A stretch of DNA of 64,000 bases from Culex pipiens pallens (taxonomy: Eukaryota > Arthropoda > Insecta > Diptera > Culicidae): NCBI RefSeq assembly GCF_016801865.2, contig NC_068938.1, positions 19,960,873 to 20,024,872 on the forward strand, in the 5' to 3' direction. Both the position numbers and the translations under genes were made by a program. Positions within the stretch are counted from its first letter, which is position 1, and the number at the start of each line of letters is the position of its first letter. This document shows, piece by piece, positions 1 to 10,796 of the stretch. The notes below the pieces were generated by a model. That model worked only from the letters and a program-made list of their open reading frames with translations, was not told the DNA's origin and made no database searches.

Positions 1-106
1 AAATTTTCTCAGCATTTCAAAAAAAAAATTGTGGGTGGTGCTTTTCTTTCAGGAAGTATTTGTTAAACTGAAAAAAGCTATAACTTGAAAACGATGCAAT
101 TTATTT

Positions 107-1245
107 TAGAGCGTCCAATTTCCCGTCCCGGGAAAAAAATTCCCGGGAATTCCCGGGATTTCCCGAAAAAAAATATTTCCCGTTTCCCGGGAAATTTGTA
201 AATTTCCCGGGAATTCCCGAAATTCAAGCGGAAGTATACATTTTCTTAAATTGTTGGAACTATTCTTTGAAAATGCTCTGAAAAAAATATAAATGAACGA
301 ACTCAACATGATTAAATGTATTGTTTGGTTTATATATAATTAGTCAGATTATCAGAAATTATGATATCAGAATTATTGCTGATAATATTAATTTTTGAAG
401 CAACTGGGAATAGATCTTGCTTAATGAGTATTAAATTATTACAATTAGGTAAGCTTTTAACAGATTGATGTTATTTCATCAAAACTATATTAACTCCTTA
501 CCTTCAAATTAAAATTGAGATTTTTTTACGTTTTTGTTTACCATGATCAAATGAGATGAAAATCGAATTTGTGCAAAAAGAATTAATTCAATTGGTTGAA
601 TACCTAGTACTAAAGAAATTACAATTTGAAGTATAAGAATTATGGAGCACTGGTGCAACTACAGGTGTTAGAGGGTTAAATGTGAAAAAATAGAAGACTT
701 TTTGTGGAATGATGTTAATTTATCGTATAATTTAAATCATGTTGCATAATAATACAAAAAAAATATTGAAAAATTACTTTCTATTGTTTGTTCTCAAAAA
801 ATGCAAAAATATATTCAAAGCTTGCTTCAAATATTTGAAAACATTAGGTTGTTTAGAGTAAAACCAACACTAAAAAAAGCTTTACCATTTGTGCAAGAGC
901 TGAAACCAGTATTTGTCATGAAAAACATAATTTCTGCATGTTTTTTATTCTCATTTCAATAAACTGGTCACAGAGGCAAGTTTAAAATTTCTTATCAAAA
1001 AATACCAAAATACATTTTCTTGTAGTAGAATGATTTTTTACATGCAGTCAAGCTGTTAATTGATCTTCACACTTATTTAAACCATTGATGTTCACGTCCT
1101 ATACAATATTGTTGCATAATTTTAATTAAAACCAAGATCATAACAACTTTCAATAAATTTAAAATTTCCCGGGAATTCCCGGGAAATTGGCTGAAAATTT
1201 CCCGTTTCCCGGGAAATTTGTAACTCCGGGAAATTGGACGCTCTA
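107..1245. mobile_element. Non-autonomous hAT-like element, CCCGGG-rich termini (copy 1)
   Basis: Terminal inverted repeats begin TAGAGCGTCCAATTTCCCG and end with the reverse complement, and an exact 8-bp duplication ATTTATTT flanks both sides (99-106 and 1246-1253). The TIR fits the hAT YARNG rule and the TSD length is that of hAT. The subterminal 100 bp at each end are packed with palindromic TTTCCCGGGAAA and GGGAATTCCC blocks, which may be transposase binding sites. The 1.1-kb interior is A+T-rich and has no transposase ORF. A second copy lies at 23256-24389. Superfamily assignment is inferred from the ends only. Confidence 0.8.
494..675. mobile_element. TTAA-flanked piggyBac-like MITE nested in the hAT-like element
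   Basis: A 182-bp segment is bounded by TTAA at 490-493 and 676-679, with right end GTGTTAGAGGG. It is related to the inserts at 10352-10569 and 56341-56520, which share a core resembling AAAATTGAGATTTTTTTACG. The left terminal repeat is degenerate. The assignment rests on the TTAA sites plus family resemblance. Confidence 0.45.
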
Positions 1246-1961
1246 ATTTATTTTAAAAATTGAAGAATTCCCCGATTTTAAAAAAGTCCAAAAATCACTG
1301 ATTTTTCTTATCTTCTAACACTGATTTTTTATCTTCTAAACCAGACTTTCCACCATCAAGTACTATGGCTCAAAAATTATATATTTTTTGTCTCCTAAAA
1401 CATATAAAAAAAAACAAATTTCAAGTCCAATTTTCTAATTTTTTTAGACGAAATACTTTGTTAATTATAACAGTTACAACAAAAATTCATAACTTTGCTG
1501 GAAATTAATAAGATTTATATAAGAAAATATATTTTTTGAATTACTACCAAAACTAACTATGAAGCAATTAACAAAAATATGCACATTGCACATTTTCTGA
1601 GAAATTTGGTCTACTGAAATAGTCTTCAAACTGGAAGATATTTTTGAACTTATTATAACTGTTATAAGCGGAAAATTGCTCAAAGCACCCGAGAATGCAA
1701 TCCGAACTAATTTTCATTGAGAAAGCATTGACACTTTGAAAGCCTTAAAGTGAAACGGGAAGGCATTGCCATATTGACACCAATGAAAATACCGTAACTT
1801 GCGAAGTTCTTTTTTTTTTGCAGCCGATGAAGGGTCGATAGCATGCAATCTGTTGAGTTCAGAAATTGACTTCAGTTGAACAGAAGTTCTCCATCAATTG
1901 GCTTCTCGTTTCACTTTAAAATAATCTTATTTATCAAAGTTTTCGTCATTATGGTTAAATA
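1246..1961. other. A+T-rich intergenic sequence, no gene seen
   Basis: Low-complexity A+T-rich sequence with poly-A and poly-T runs. No ORF with protein-like composition, no tRNA signal and no intact terminal repeats were found. Confidence 0.6.
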
Positions 1962-3278
1962 CAAGGGGACAAAAATCCCGGGATTTTTCCAGAACCGGGA
2001 ATTCCCAAATCCCGGGATTTTTTATAATTTGTCCCGGGAATTCCCGAAAAAAAAAACAAATTTTGGTCTGGAAATTCTGATTTGGTTGTGGAAATATATG
2101 AACAGTTGAATACCTCAGAATCGATAATAATTTTAAAGCATTATGATTTGTATTCAGCATATATCAGTATTAATTTAGTTTATTAGGGAAAACTGTTAAA
2201 AATTTTAGTTTACCGATCTGCAAAATGCCTAGCGCTTTAAATATTTCATATTTGATTTTATATATTTTTAAAAGATTGATATATCTACTTATATTTATGA
2301 TTTAAAAGTTGAAAAAAAAAATCAAATCAAATTATGTTTCATCAGGCACTGGTATGTGGGGCAAATCAGGACAAATGAAACGAATTAAGACAGCTATTTA
2401 GTATTTTTTTTGCATGATGTTTTGAATTACTTTGGTTAAAACAGGAACAGAACAAAACAATTTAACAGAACACCGATTTTTTTAATTTATTGTTCTAAAA
2501 TCTCCTTACCTATTTAGACTGTTCCTAGTTGGCGGTAGTTACTTAAAAATAATTTGTAAAATATGTTTTTTTGCAAACGTTTTTATGTGAAAGTTAAACA
2601 TTTTAGCACTTGTAGCAATAAGTAAAATTTTCAAATTATTTTGTGATTTTAACGGTGAATTTATTTAACACATGGATGTTTGCAAAAATTTCATTCGAAA
2701 GGTGTTTATTCGGGATTGCAAAAGATGTTGTAAGCAACTTGTTGTAAAACTTGATTTTTCCAGCACTTGTCGTATTTCTAGATAACTTTTTCAAAACAAC
2801 AAATGCGCCAAGAGTTTCCTATGTATATAGGACATTTTGAAAAAGTAATCGAGATTTATCCGATAAATGTACAACTCGTCGCTTCTTGTTTTTTAAAGAT
2901 ATTTTCAAAGAAATTTTTCAAGCTTTTCTGATCATGTCAAATAAAAAAGAAATATATTTGTATAAGTTTATTTAATTTGAATCACATTGTAGTTCATTTA
3001 AAATCCAAAGCACAACAAAGAACAAAAAAACTTATTTTAATTTTATATAGGCTTTTTAAAAACTGTCGTCCTTGTATAGATGTAATTGTAGATTATCAGC
3101 AATTTATATGATTGAGCTAATTCTGTGATTTTATGCTTGAAAACATAACAAATATAATGAAAACTTAGATTTTATTACTGTTTAAAAAATTTCCCGGGAT
3201 CCCGGGAATTCCCGGGATTCCAAAAATATTTTTCCCGTTTCCCGGGAAATTCAAAACCCGGGAAATTTGGACGCCCTA
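1962..3278. mobile_element. Degenerate relative of the CCCGGG-rich hAT-like family
   Basis: The left end (about 1962-2055) and right end (about 3180-3278) carry the same CCCGGGAATTCCCGGG blocks as the intact copies. The right end reads GGACGCCCTA on the plus strand, a diverged form of the GGACGCTCTA terminus. The two ends do not match each other well and I find no TSD, so this may be two solo ends rather than one element. Confidence 0.45.
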
Positions 3279-3493
3279 CCAAGTATTTTTGAAATTGATT
3301 TTTCATAAATTGATTGCTAACTGTTCGAAAATCACCTTTGATTAAAAAAGGCGCCTCAAACTTATTGCAACGAGGGTTTGATATTTTGAGATCAACCTTC
3401 ATTAATTTAAGATTTTAGGAAAAACCGTTGTATGTTTTCATGTGATATTATATTATAAGTCCCAAACAGCACATATTAAATTTTCGCATCGAT

Positions 3494-3499
3494 TTTATT
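3494..3499 (-). terminator. Poly(A) signal of the Fez-family gene
   Basis: The plus-strand TTTATT reads AATAAA on the minus strand, about 620 nt downstream of the stop codon of the zinc-finger gene. It is the first canonical hexamer after the unique-looking 3' UTR (about 3475-4120), which contains a short CAG repeat near 4048. Cleavage would fall roughly 10-30 nt further on. Confidence 0.5.
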
Positions 3500-4120
3500 T
3501 CTCCATAATCACATAGGTTTAAAACATTCTATTACATATATACTTTGTTTTTATATTTCTCAAATTCATTACGATTAAATTCGATTCTTCGAGTTTGTGT
3601 TTGCCTACTACAATATACGCGTTGTTTTACATGCTAAAAGTGTTCCATTTGTTTCGCATTTTCATCTCTCCTTTTCCCGGTTACCTTAACTTTATACATC
3701 TACACAGAAGATGGAATCAATTGAAAACAATCACTGTTTGGTAGTTTGTCCCTTACGTTACGGTTTACTGCAACATTACGTGCTAGTTCTACTGGTACTG
3801 TACACACCACGACGCTCTAATTAATTGTTTGTTTCTGCCGATCACTCACTCGCTCAAATCACTGGCTCCAAACGTCCCCCCTCTAGCCTCTCTATCGCTT
3901 CTTCCTATATTGCACTGATTGTATCATCCCAACTGGAAGTTTCCTCACCTGTGAGGAACTCCGGGAGAAATCTGTGGTGGTCCCCGTGTTTGTTGGCGCT
4001 TCAGTTGATCAGTATGCTCTTGGTCAGACTGGTCAACTGTTGCTGTTGGTGCTGCTGCTGCTGCTGCGGAACAAGTCCCGCCGGTTGATGAAAACCATGC
4101 TGCTGTTGGTAGTACTTCTG

Positions 4121-5680
4121 TCAGAAGACCTTCCCGATGAAGGGCGCATCCAGCCGACCTCCGCGGGCGGATCCGGGCATGAGAAAGGGGTTGGGGTAGT
4201 CTCCGGACCGGAGGGCTGCGGCCGCGTGCAGGTTCGATAGGGCTGCCAGAGAGGCGGCTGAGGGCGGGGAGTTTGGACTTCCGGCGGTTGGCCAACTGCC
4301 AGCGGCTGGGGATGGTCGACTGCCGGAGTCGGATTGGGGGCTGGATTGGTGGTGCGAGTGATGATGGTGGTGGTGGTGGTGACCGCCTCGCTTGAGCCCG
4401 GAACTGACGCTGACGTCGTGCAGCTTGCGCATGTGCTTCTTGAGGTCAAAGTTGCGGCAAAATCCCTTGGCGCAGATCTTGCAGGTGAAGGGCTTCTTGT
4501 CGTTGTGGGTGTGCATGTGAAAGGTGAGGTTGTACACCTGGTGAAATGCCTTGTTGCAGATGTTGCACTTGTAGGCTTTGTCCCCACTGTGGGTCAGCTT
4601 GTGGTTCTTGTAGTTGCCCTTCTGGTGAAATCCCTTGCCGCAGTACTCGCAGATGTACGGTTTGTACCCGGCGTGGATCCGCGTGTGGGTGTTTAGCGTC
4701 GAGGACCGGTTGAAGGCCTTCCCGCAGGTTTGACATTTGTGGGGCTTTTCCGAGGTGTGGATGATCTTGTGCCGGCAGAGCGTTGAAGCCTGTCGGAAAC
4801 CCTTTCCGCAGATCTTGCAGATGAACGGCCGAGCTCCCGTGTGGACGGGCATGTGTCGCGTTAGGTTGTAGTGTGCGTTGAACACCTTGCCGCACTCGGG
4901 ACAGGCGAAGGTCTTCTGCTTGGCGAGAGCCGCCGCCGATCCTGGATTGGTTGATCCAGCAGAATTCGTCGAGCTGTTCAACTCGCTGGATGAAGAAGAC
5001 GATGTCGATGCGTTCAAATTGACTTTTTTGTGATGGCTCAACGTGGCCGTCGGGTGTTGTGTCGGAGACACGGCCGAGCTCTCTAAACTCCTCAGCGCAC
5101 TCGCTGCCGTCGGAACGTACGGGTGCAGTGGACCAGCGGCAGCCGCCGAACTCGCTGCACTCGCCAGCGAAGATCCGTTCAACAGTGATACCGACGGATG
5201 TTGCGTGAGTGCGGCGTACTGGGCCGCGGCACACATTAATTGACCCGGGTAGTACAGCAACGGATATTGACTCAGTAGATCCTGGTGGCGGTTGGCCACA
5301 AACTGGTGCACCGAACTCGGCACGTACTTCTTGAACGCCGAGTCGTACGCCGCCATCGACGACGCTGAACTGTGCTGATCGTAGCTCGGACTGGACGCCG
5401 CCGACGGTGGACTGGCCGGCCGTTCCCCTAAATCCTTCTTCCTCCTCAGCTCCTCGTCTCCACTCTCCCCGTCGTCCCCATCGCGACCCATAATGTACGC
5501 AATGGAGAACTTGTGAATCGCTCCTCCACCGTTCGATCGCTGCATCTTCATCGCCGGCGGCTTCTGATCGTGCTCCTCGTGCTCAATGCTCGTGTTGCTG
5601 TTGGCTGACTCCATCGTGGGACTCTTGGACGTGATCGGTAATCCTGGTGGGCTACACGGCGGCTGCATACCACGTGGACT
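4121..5680 (-). CDS. erm: Fez-family six-C2H2 zinc-finger transcription repressor (earmuff/Fezf type), main exon
   Basis: Nuclear DNA-binding protein of the Fezf1/Fezf2/earmuff family, which controls forebrain and neural progenitor fate in vertebrates and intermediate neural progenitor maturation in Drosophila. Counting from the first ATG in this exon, 515 residues are encoded. An Engrailed-homology-1 (eh1) Groucho-recruiting motif FSIAYIM lies at residues 54-60. Alanine/serine-rich linkers follow. Six consecutive C2H2 fingers span about 254-417, the first CPECGKVFNAHYNLTRH and the sixth ending KKHMRKLH. Both the linkers and the fingers read like the Fezf family. A run of eight histidines sits at 430-437, and the end is a low-complexity Ser/Pro/Ala tail. 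On the minus strand the exon is preceded by a pyrimidine-rich acceptor ending CCAACAG at 5681. The frame stays open from 5680, giving Ser-Pro-Arg-Gly before the Met, so translation probably starts in an upstream exon (8351-8362). The stop is at 4121-4123. Antisense ORFs here are shadows. Family assignment is very secure; the exact start is inferred. Confidence 0.95.
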   Translation of the reverse strand, partial: SPRGMQPPCSPPGLPITSKSPTMESANSNTSIEHEEHDQKPPAMKMQRSNGGGAIHKFSIAYIMGRDGDDGESGDEELRRKKDLGERPASPPSAASSPSYDQHSSASSMAAYDSAFKKYVPSSVHQFVANRHQDLLSQYPLLYYPGQLMCAAAQYAALTQHPSVSLLNGSSLASAASSAAAAGPLHPYVPTAASALRSLESSAVSPTQHPTATLSHHKKVNLNASTSSSSSSELNSSTNSAGSTNPGSAAALAKQKTFACPECGKVFNAHYNLTRHMPVHTGARPFICKICGKGFRQASTLCRHKIIHTSEKPHKCQTCGKAFNRSSTLNTHTRIHAGYKPYICEYCGKGFHQKGNYKNHKLTHSGDKAYKCNICNKAFHQVYNLTFHMHTHNDKKPFTCKICAKGFCRNFDLKKHMRKLHDVSVSSGLKRGGHHHHHHHHSHHQSSPQSDSGSRPSPAAGSWPTAGSPNSPPSAASLAALSNLHAAAALRSGDYPNPFLMPGSARGGRLDAPFIGKVF

Positions 5681-8350
5681 CTGTTGGACGGAAACGAAAA
5701 GCGGAAAAAAAAATCATGAGAATTTTTTATCACACTTTGAGGGGAGGAGGGGGTCAGGCATTGTAATTGCAAGAGGCGCCGCTGGAGACCACCTAAATGA
5801 TTGAACCCATTCAAATTTCCCTACTCCATTGAACACGTATGGTGAGTACGTGTGTGCACCCAAGCATTGTTCGTGATTGAGGAACAATTCAATTGTGCAA
5901 GTGTGAGTATAACGAGGTAGAGGTAATTAAAACGTGGGTCATACGGGATCTGTTTTTATTCCTTTTTTCCTATTATAAAGCATTAAACTGGGGTCAAGTT
6001 TGGCGGAATGTCACGTCAAAGGGTAATTCGTTTGAATTTTGTATGAAATTATATTGTTGACATAATATATCGCGTTCGAATACAATCGACAGTCGGCACA
6101 CGCCTCTTTTTTGTCAGAATGGATTGTACTTTGGGGTATTGTTAATTGTTTTGAGGGATAAAGAAATTATTTAGTGCGAGAAGTCTCAAAGAATGGGGAA
6201 CAAAATTAATTATACTCATTTATGATTTAGTATGTTTATTATAAACAATCGTTTGCTTGCAAACAAGCCAGCCACGAAACAGCAATGTCGTGTTATTTAA
6301 ACTGATATCAATATTTTTGAAATGTTAGTGAATTTTGTTGAAACAAACAAACATGCAAGTATTTTTTGAAAATTTTACAAGTTCCTTAAAATAATATTTT
6401 CCTATTTTTATTAATAATTAATTGTCAATAAGCATTTGAAAATCATGCTAATTTTAAGCAAATTTAAATTGTTATAAATTCAATACAAATAAGTTTTATT
6501 GGATACAGTGATCATCGTAAAAAAAGATATTGTTTATTATTTGACTAACAAAATCATCCCTTCAACTTTTTGAATTGATTACAGAAGCAATATTTTTCTT
6601 TATGTGGAAATATTGATTGAACAAATTTCTAAAATTACTAAACTGTTCCCTAAAAAAATTGTCTTCAATTTTCAAAATGAATCAAATGGTGACAGTTTTT
6701 TTTAACTTTTAATTATTTAAAAAATGTTGTATCAAACATCAAACTTATGGAGTTAACTTTGTTGCATAAAAAATTTGAATCTATAACGGACTGGAAATTT
6801 AATGTATTTAAAACCAATCAGAATAACAAAAAGCATGTTTTCATGGTAATGTAGTTAAATAATTTTGAATAAATCAAGATTTTTGTAATCAATGAAAACA
6901 GTATAATACATGTCAGAGAAATGCAATTTACTAAACAAATTTAATATAAACAATTTAAATTCATGGACAAACCCAAAAACAATTCAAATAAAATAAAATG
7001 CAGTTCTTTGCTGAATTGAAATCAGCCTATTATTTCACAGAAAAAAAAATAAGACAGGTAAAATACAAGCAAAATAATTATTCAAAATATACATCGCCAC
7101 AATTATTAGTGTTATTGAACTTATAGAAAGTAAATACAAAAAATCATTTGCAAATCTTTAGTAACTAAACAAAATTTTTGTTGCTGCAAAATTTAAAATT
7201 ATTGGCTATTTTTTTTTAGCAAATCAATAGATTGATCATTTACACTTTCGAGTACTAAAAGCGATTTGAACCAAATCAAATTTAACAAACTCAATACAAA
7301 TATTTAGATAAATGTTTAAAGAGACACATTTAATTAAAAAAAAAATACTAGCAAACCAACGAGGCTCAACCAACGAGCCATTAGCAAATCAATAGATTGA
7401 TGATTTACACTTTCGAGGACTAAAAGCGATTTGAACCAAATCAAATTTAACCAACTCAATACAAATATTTAGATAAATGTTTAAAGAGACAAATTTAATT
7501 TAAAAAAATACAAGCAAACCAACGAGGCTCAGCCAAGTTGAATACACACAATGAGAGCTGAAAACATCGAGTTTTGCAACAAGTTACATGCAACTTTTTT
7601 TGAAATTCCTCATAACACCCTTTGGATAGGGGTTTAAGTGAAACGTTCCAGGTGTACTCAATACACAATTTCCCATCAAGATCAGTGTTAAAATTAAAAA
7701 AAAAACTTGATATAAGTGCTGGAAAATTTACTTTTCATAAACAAGACAGTACAAAATTAATTATTTATTATTATTATTTATTTGTAGGAAGAAAAGAATA
7801 AATATTTCTTGTTTTAATTTTTAGCACAATTTTCAAAAATATTAAGTGTAGATCATCGTTTTTTCTTCATTATTACATTTACAAAATATTCTTATAGAAT
7901 TTGAATTCATAAAATATTGTTGTATCTTTAAGTTTTACTTCCTTTTCCAACATGTGTTCACAACATTAAAAAAATAACAAGTCCTTAAAGTGCCCGTCTT
8001 GAATAAATATTCAAAATAAACTTTTTATTGAATTCTGAACATTTTAATTTGATTAAATATGTTTTTTTTGCCTTCTGGTCCAATGTTGCCTCATGATTTT
8101 TAGGTTAGATTTTAAGCCGGAGAGGGGCGCGGAGGACTGACAAAAGTTTCCAGTAAAATTTTATTAATTAATATTGAAGTAAGCTTGTGTTAAATTTCAG
8201 ATTATAAAGTATGGATAGTTACATTTTGACAAATAATTCCAAGCAAACAGGAGTGTTAATCAATTAGGAACACTTCAATCTCCAGCATGTGCCAACCCAA
8301 TTAACCCAACTTATGCCACAACACGTTCAACAAATCTTGCTCATACTTAC
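5681..8350 (-). other. Predicted first intron of the Fez-family gene
   Basis: A 2.67-kb segment is bounded on the minus strand by a donor GTAAGT (8350-8345) and an acceptor ending CAG (5683-5681). It is A+T-rich, with fragments of mosquito MITE families (for example ACTGGGGTCAA near 5988, and a TGCAACAAG-family remnant near 7570) and a local tandem duplication. No coding exon was recognised inside. Confidence 0.55.
7217..7538. repeat. Two-copy tandem duplication, 165-bp unit
   Basis: The segment starting TAGCAAATCAATAGATTGAT at 7217 recurs at 7382 with few differences. Each unit carries CACTTTCGAG and ends with CAAACCAACGAGGCTCA. The high identity suggests a recent duplication inside the intron. 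Confidence 0.8.
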
Positions 8351-8362
8351 AAAATAAACCAT
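8351..8362 (-). CDS. erm: Predicted four-codon first coding exon of the Fez-family gene
   Basis: On the minus strand, CAAC precedes an ATG (8362-8360) encoding Met-Val-Tyr-Phe, followed immediately by a perfect donor GTAAGTATGA. The exon ends in phase 0. The main exon begins in phase 0 at 5680, so splicing gives MVYFSPRGMQPPCS in one open frame and a 523-residue protein. The context CAACATGG is a good insect start. This is a splice inference with no transcript evidence. The alternative is that the first ATG of the main exon (5668) is used and this exon is untranslated. Confidence 0.5.
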
Positions 8363-8892
8363 GTTGCACTGTCGAACCCGGCTGGCGTTGATCAAGTGCC
8401 TCTCGAGCAACTTCCGCTAGCAGCAGCAACAATCCTTCCTTGCGTTCCAGATTTAAGGTTTGGGTCAAAATCACACTTCACTTCACATGTACCACACACT
8501 CTGCTTATGATTAAAAGTTTCCTTCTTCCAAGACACTTCTCGAAGGTGCCAAGATGCGGGTGTTGGCCAACTCAATTAGGCGAATTAATTCAATCAATTG
8601 AAGCCAAGAGGCACTCACAACTATGTGTAACCTTCTGCTCCACACATGTACACCTCTCACACGTTCCGCTGAAGATGCTGGTATATCCTTAAGTTCGTCC
8701 GAAGATGCGATGCGATGTATGCTAAGCACTTACACAAACAGTTCAAGACTTCAAGACACTGGGGCTGAGAGTTTTTTATTATGTTATCTTTTCCGGGTTT
8801 GCGCGGAGAAATGGCCGGTGTAACCGGTTCGGCAGCTGAAACTGGTCTGAGCAAACACGCCAGCTCACAATCGCACTTCACCACTCCACACT
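8363..8892 (-). promoter_or_regulatory. Probable 5' UTR and initiator of the Fez-family gene
   Basis: Unlike its surroundings, this region is unique-looking and richer in G+C. On the minus strand TATCAGTGTG provides an arthropod-type initiator (TCAGT) with A+1 near 8892, and AGCTG at about +28 is a four-of-five match to a downstream promoter element. Several upstream ATGs with short ORFs occur in the putative leader. The TSS position is tentative. Confidence 0.3.
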
Positions 8893-9886
8893 GATAGTGT
8901 TGTTCAGAATCTCGGTCAGTCGTCGTTCTGCTCTTCTTTCACGGCGGTTCGACAAGGATAGCTGGATGAGAGCGAGAGCGCACGATGTGCGCCGTTCGAT
9001 GTTTTTCCTACGATTGAATCCCTAGACCTGGGTTCGAGTCCCGTCCTCAGTTCACCGGCAATCGCTCATCCACCAATACAGTGCAGCACCAAATTTGCGC
9101 ATAATCGTGTCCCGACTCTCACACACCAACCAAAGAAGAACCGGTGAAAAAAGGCACCAGCAGAAGCATAAAAAGGTAAAACATTCCCCCTCTGCTTTGC
9201 TCAGCTATCCTGTCCTTCCTCCTCCTCGTCTACTCGATACAGCTGCTCAGGGACCTTTTGCGTCAATCCTTCGCCGAGCCATTCATCCTGCCAACCGACA
9301 ATGAGCAACGATCCGGAAAAAGGGCACACCGAAGATTCATACACATAGCGTTAATGCTATGTACAAACAGTAGTCGTCGGTCTTCCACTTCTGCTCCCAT
9401 TCCCAGCAAACCCAGGCGTTTGTTGCCTTTCACAGTCGTTCTTCAGCGACGGCAGATGATGATGATGGCATATTATGGCACCCAAGCAGGCCATGTGCCC
9501 TGGGTGTGTCTGGGTATTGGTGCTCATTTCGCCTACTACGAGCGAGCGAGCGCTGGGTGACGCCCCCTTGCTCGACAGCTCTCTTTCTCACTCGTGCGCT
9601 CATCACCGCGAGACTCTGCCACTTTGGCTCCCAGAGATCGCGCTGGGACTCTCATGGGGACGGGTGATGAGATGTGGGGGTGCGCGCTGGAGGAGAGGAG
9701 AGACCCCAACAAAGTGGTAGTTGCTGCTTGTTAGCTCATTATGAAGCGGGCGGAAAACTAACAGTAACGAAATGTTTGAGCAAACAGAACGAACCGAGAG
9801 AGAGAGGGAGTCCGCGGGAGTGGTTTGGGCGGTAGTTGCGCTTGTTGTGGAGAAGTGATGCGAAGAAAAGTGCAGCGTTGTGGAAA
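8893..9886. other. Unique, higher-GC intergenic sequence
   Basis: Non-repetitive sequence with CpG dinucleotides, CT-rich and GAGA-like tracts (for example GAGAGAGAGGGAG near 9798) and a lone Pol III B-box-like GGTTCGAGTCC at 9031-9041. Short ORFs in several frames overlap and none looks like a known protein. Its position next to a developmental transcription factor makes cis-regulatory function plausible. Confidence 0.4.
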
Positions 9887-9946
9887 ATGTACAACATCGA
9901 GAGAAACCTGCTGCTGCTGCTGGCACTTGGACACGCCAAGGAGTGG
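9887..9946 (+). CDS. Candidate first coding exon with signal-peptide-like start
   Basis: The ATG at 9887 (context GAAAATG) encodes 20 residues beginning MYNIERNLLLLLALGHAK and ending at Trp. A perfect GTAAGT donor at 9947 leaves phase 0. The Leu-rich core after a positively charged residue resembles an N-terminal signal peptide. Without splicing the frame stays open to 10138. No downstream exon could be identified, so the product is unknown. The leucines come from a CTG repeat, which could be accidental. Confidence 0.25.
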
Positions 9947-10249
9947 GTAAGTTGCTTATGGGGAGTAGGGGGGAGGTCTTGGAATTGTGTGGAGTACTTC
10001 TGTACATGGCGTCTTAACGATCAAATAGGGAGTTTTGATTCGACCGGCAATGGTTCGGACTGGAAAGAAAGCATGAAAAATGGAGCACTGACACGACTGT
10101 GTGGCACATTGATTGGTCATTACCCGAGGCTAAAGTGATGGAGTTTTCAAAATTGCTCATTCTAACAATTCATTTAAAATGCATATCTGAGATTGGTTTT
10201 TCGATTTCTCTGCAGCTCGATGCAACGGAGAGGTAAATTTGAAAACATA

Positions 10250-10796
10250 CAGTCCAGACTCGATTATCCGAAGGCCTCAAAAATTTCACTTCAAATAATT
10301 AAATCCTCGGATTTTAGTTTTCGTTGTCTTATTTTTTATTGTCAAGCTTAACTTCTTCCCGCCTAGAGCAAAATCGAGATTTTTTACGTTTTTCACCATT
10401 ACTCGTAACTGGATCGACCAATTGGATGAAATTTTAATGGTTATATATTATACTTTCTACATAATCTAATGCAGGTTAAACCAGGTTGAAAAATAGCATG
10501 GTTGCAGAGAAATTTTATTTTGAATACAAAAATAAATGGTATTCTGAAGTAACTATGGGCGTTAGAGGGTTAAGAATGACCCCTAAACTACTCTGCAGTG
10601 ATTTATTTTTAAATCCAAAATGTCGGTTATGAAATATTGATAAATGCATTTGGTAATTTTCAAGGCAATCAAATATGACTAAAATGGAATCGCAGAATTC
10701 AAATTTGATGTAAAAACCAAGAAAATAAAAAAAAGTCCAATTCAAACCTACGGATAATCATACTTTGGATAGTAGAGTCTAGACTGTATGTAACTT
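10250..10796. mobile_element. TA-flanked MITE with CAGTCCAGACTC termini (copy 1)
   Basis: Terminal repeats CAGTCCAGACTCGATTATCC and (reverse complement of the right end) CAGTCTAGACTCTACTATCC are flanked by TA on both sides, as in Tc1/mariner- or pogo-derived MITEs. The right half matches the reverse complement of about 18527-18680 in the copy at 17931-18781. The left half is interrupted by a TTAA-flanked insert. Confidence 0.75.
10352..10569. mobile_element. TTAA-flanked piggyBac-like MITE nested in the TA-flanked MITE
   Basis: The segment is bounded by TTAA at 10348-10351 and 10570-10573, with a right end GGGCGTTAGAGGG. The interior AGAGCAAAATCGA and TAACTGGATCGA blocks recur at 56355-56410, which identifies a family. 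Left terminal repeat similarity is weak. Confidence 0.5.

Noticed and set aside
106..309. ORFs rich in FPGNSRE-type peptides at CCCGGG clusters (also near 1876, 3175 and 23191)
   Set aside because: They arise from the palindromic CCCGGGAATTCCCGGG ends of the hAT-like family.
4033..5243. Other long ORFs overlapping the zinc-finger exon
   Set aside because: Shadow frames of the Fez coding sequence. Frame-shifted zinc-finger linkers are visible in them.
9031..9041. Isolated B-box GGTTCGAGTCC suggesting a tRNA
   Set aside because: No A box at the required distance and no cloverleaf. Probably chance or a tiny SINE scrap.
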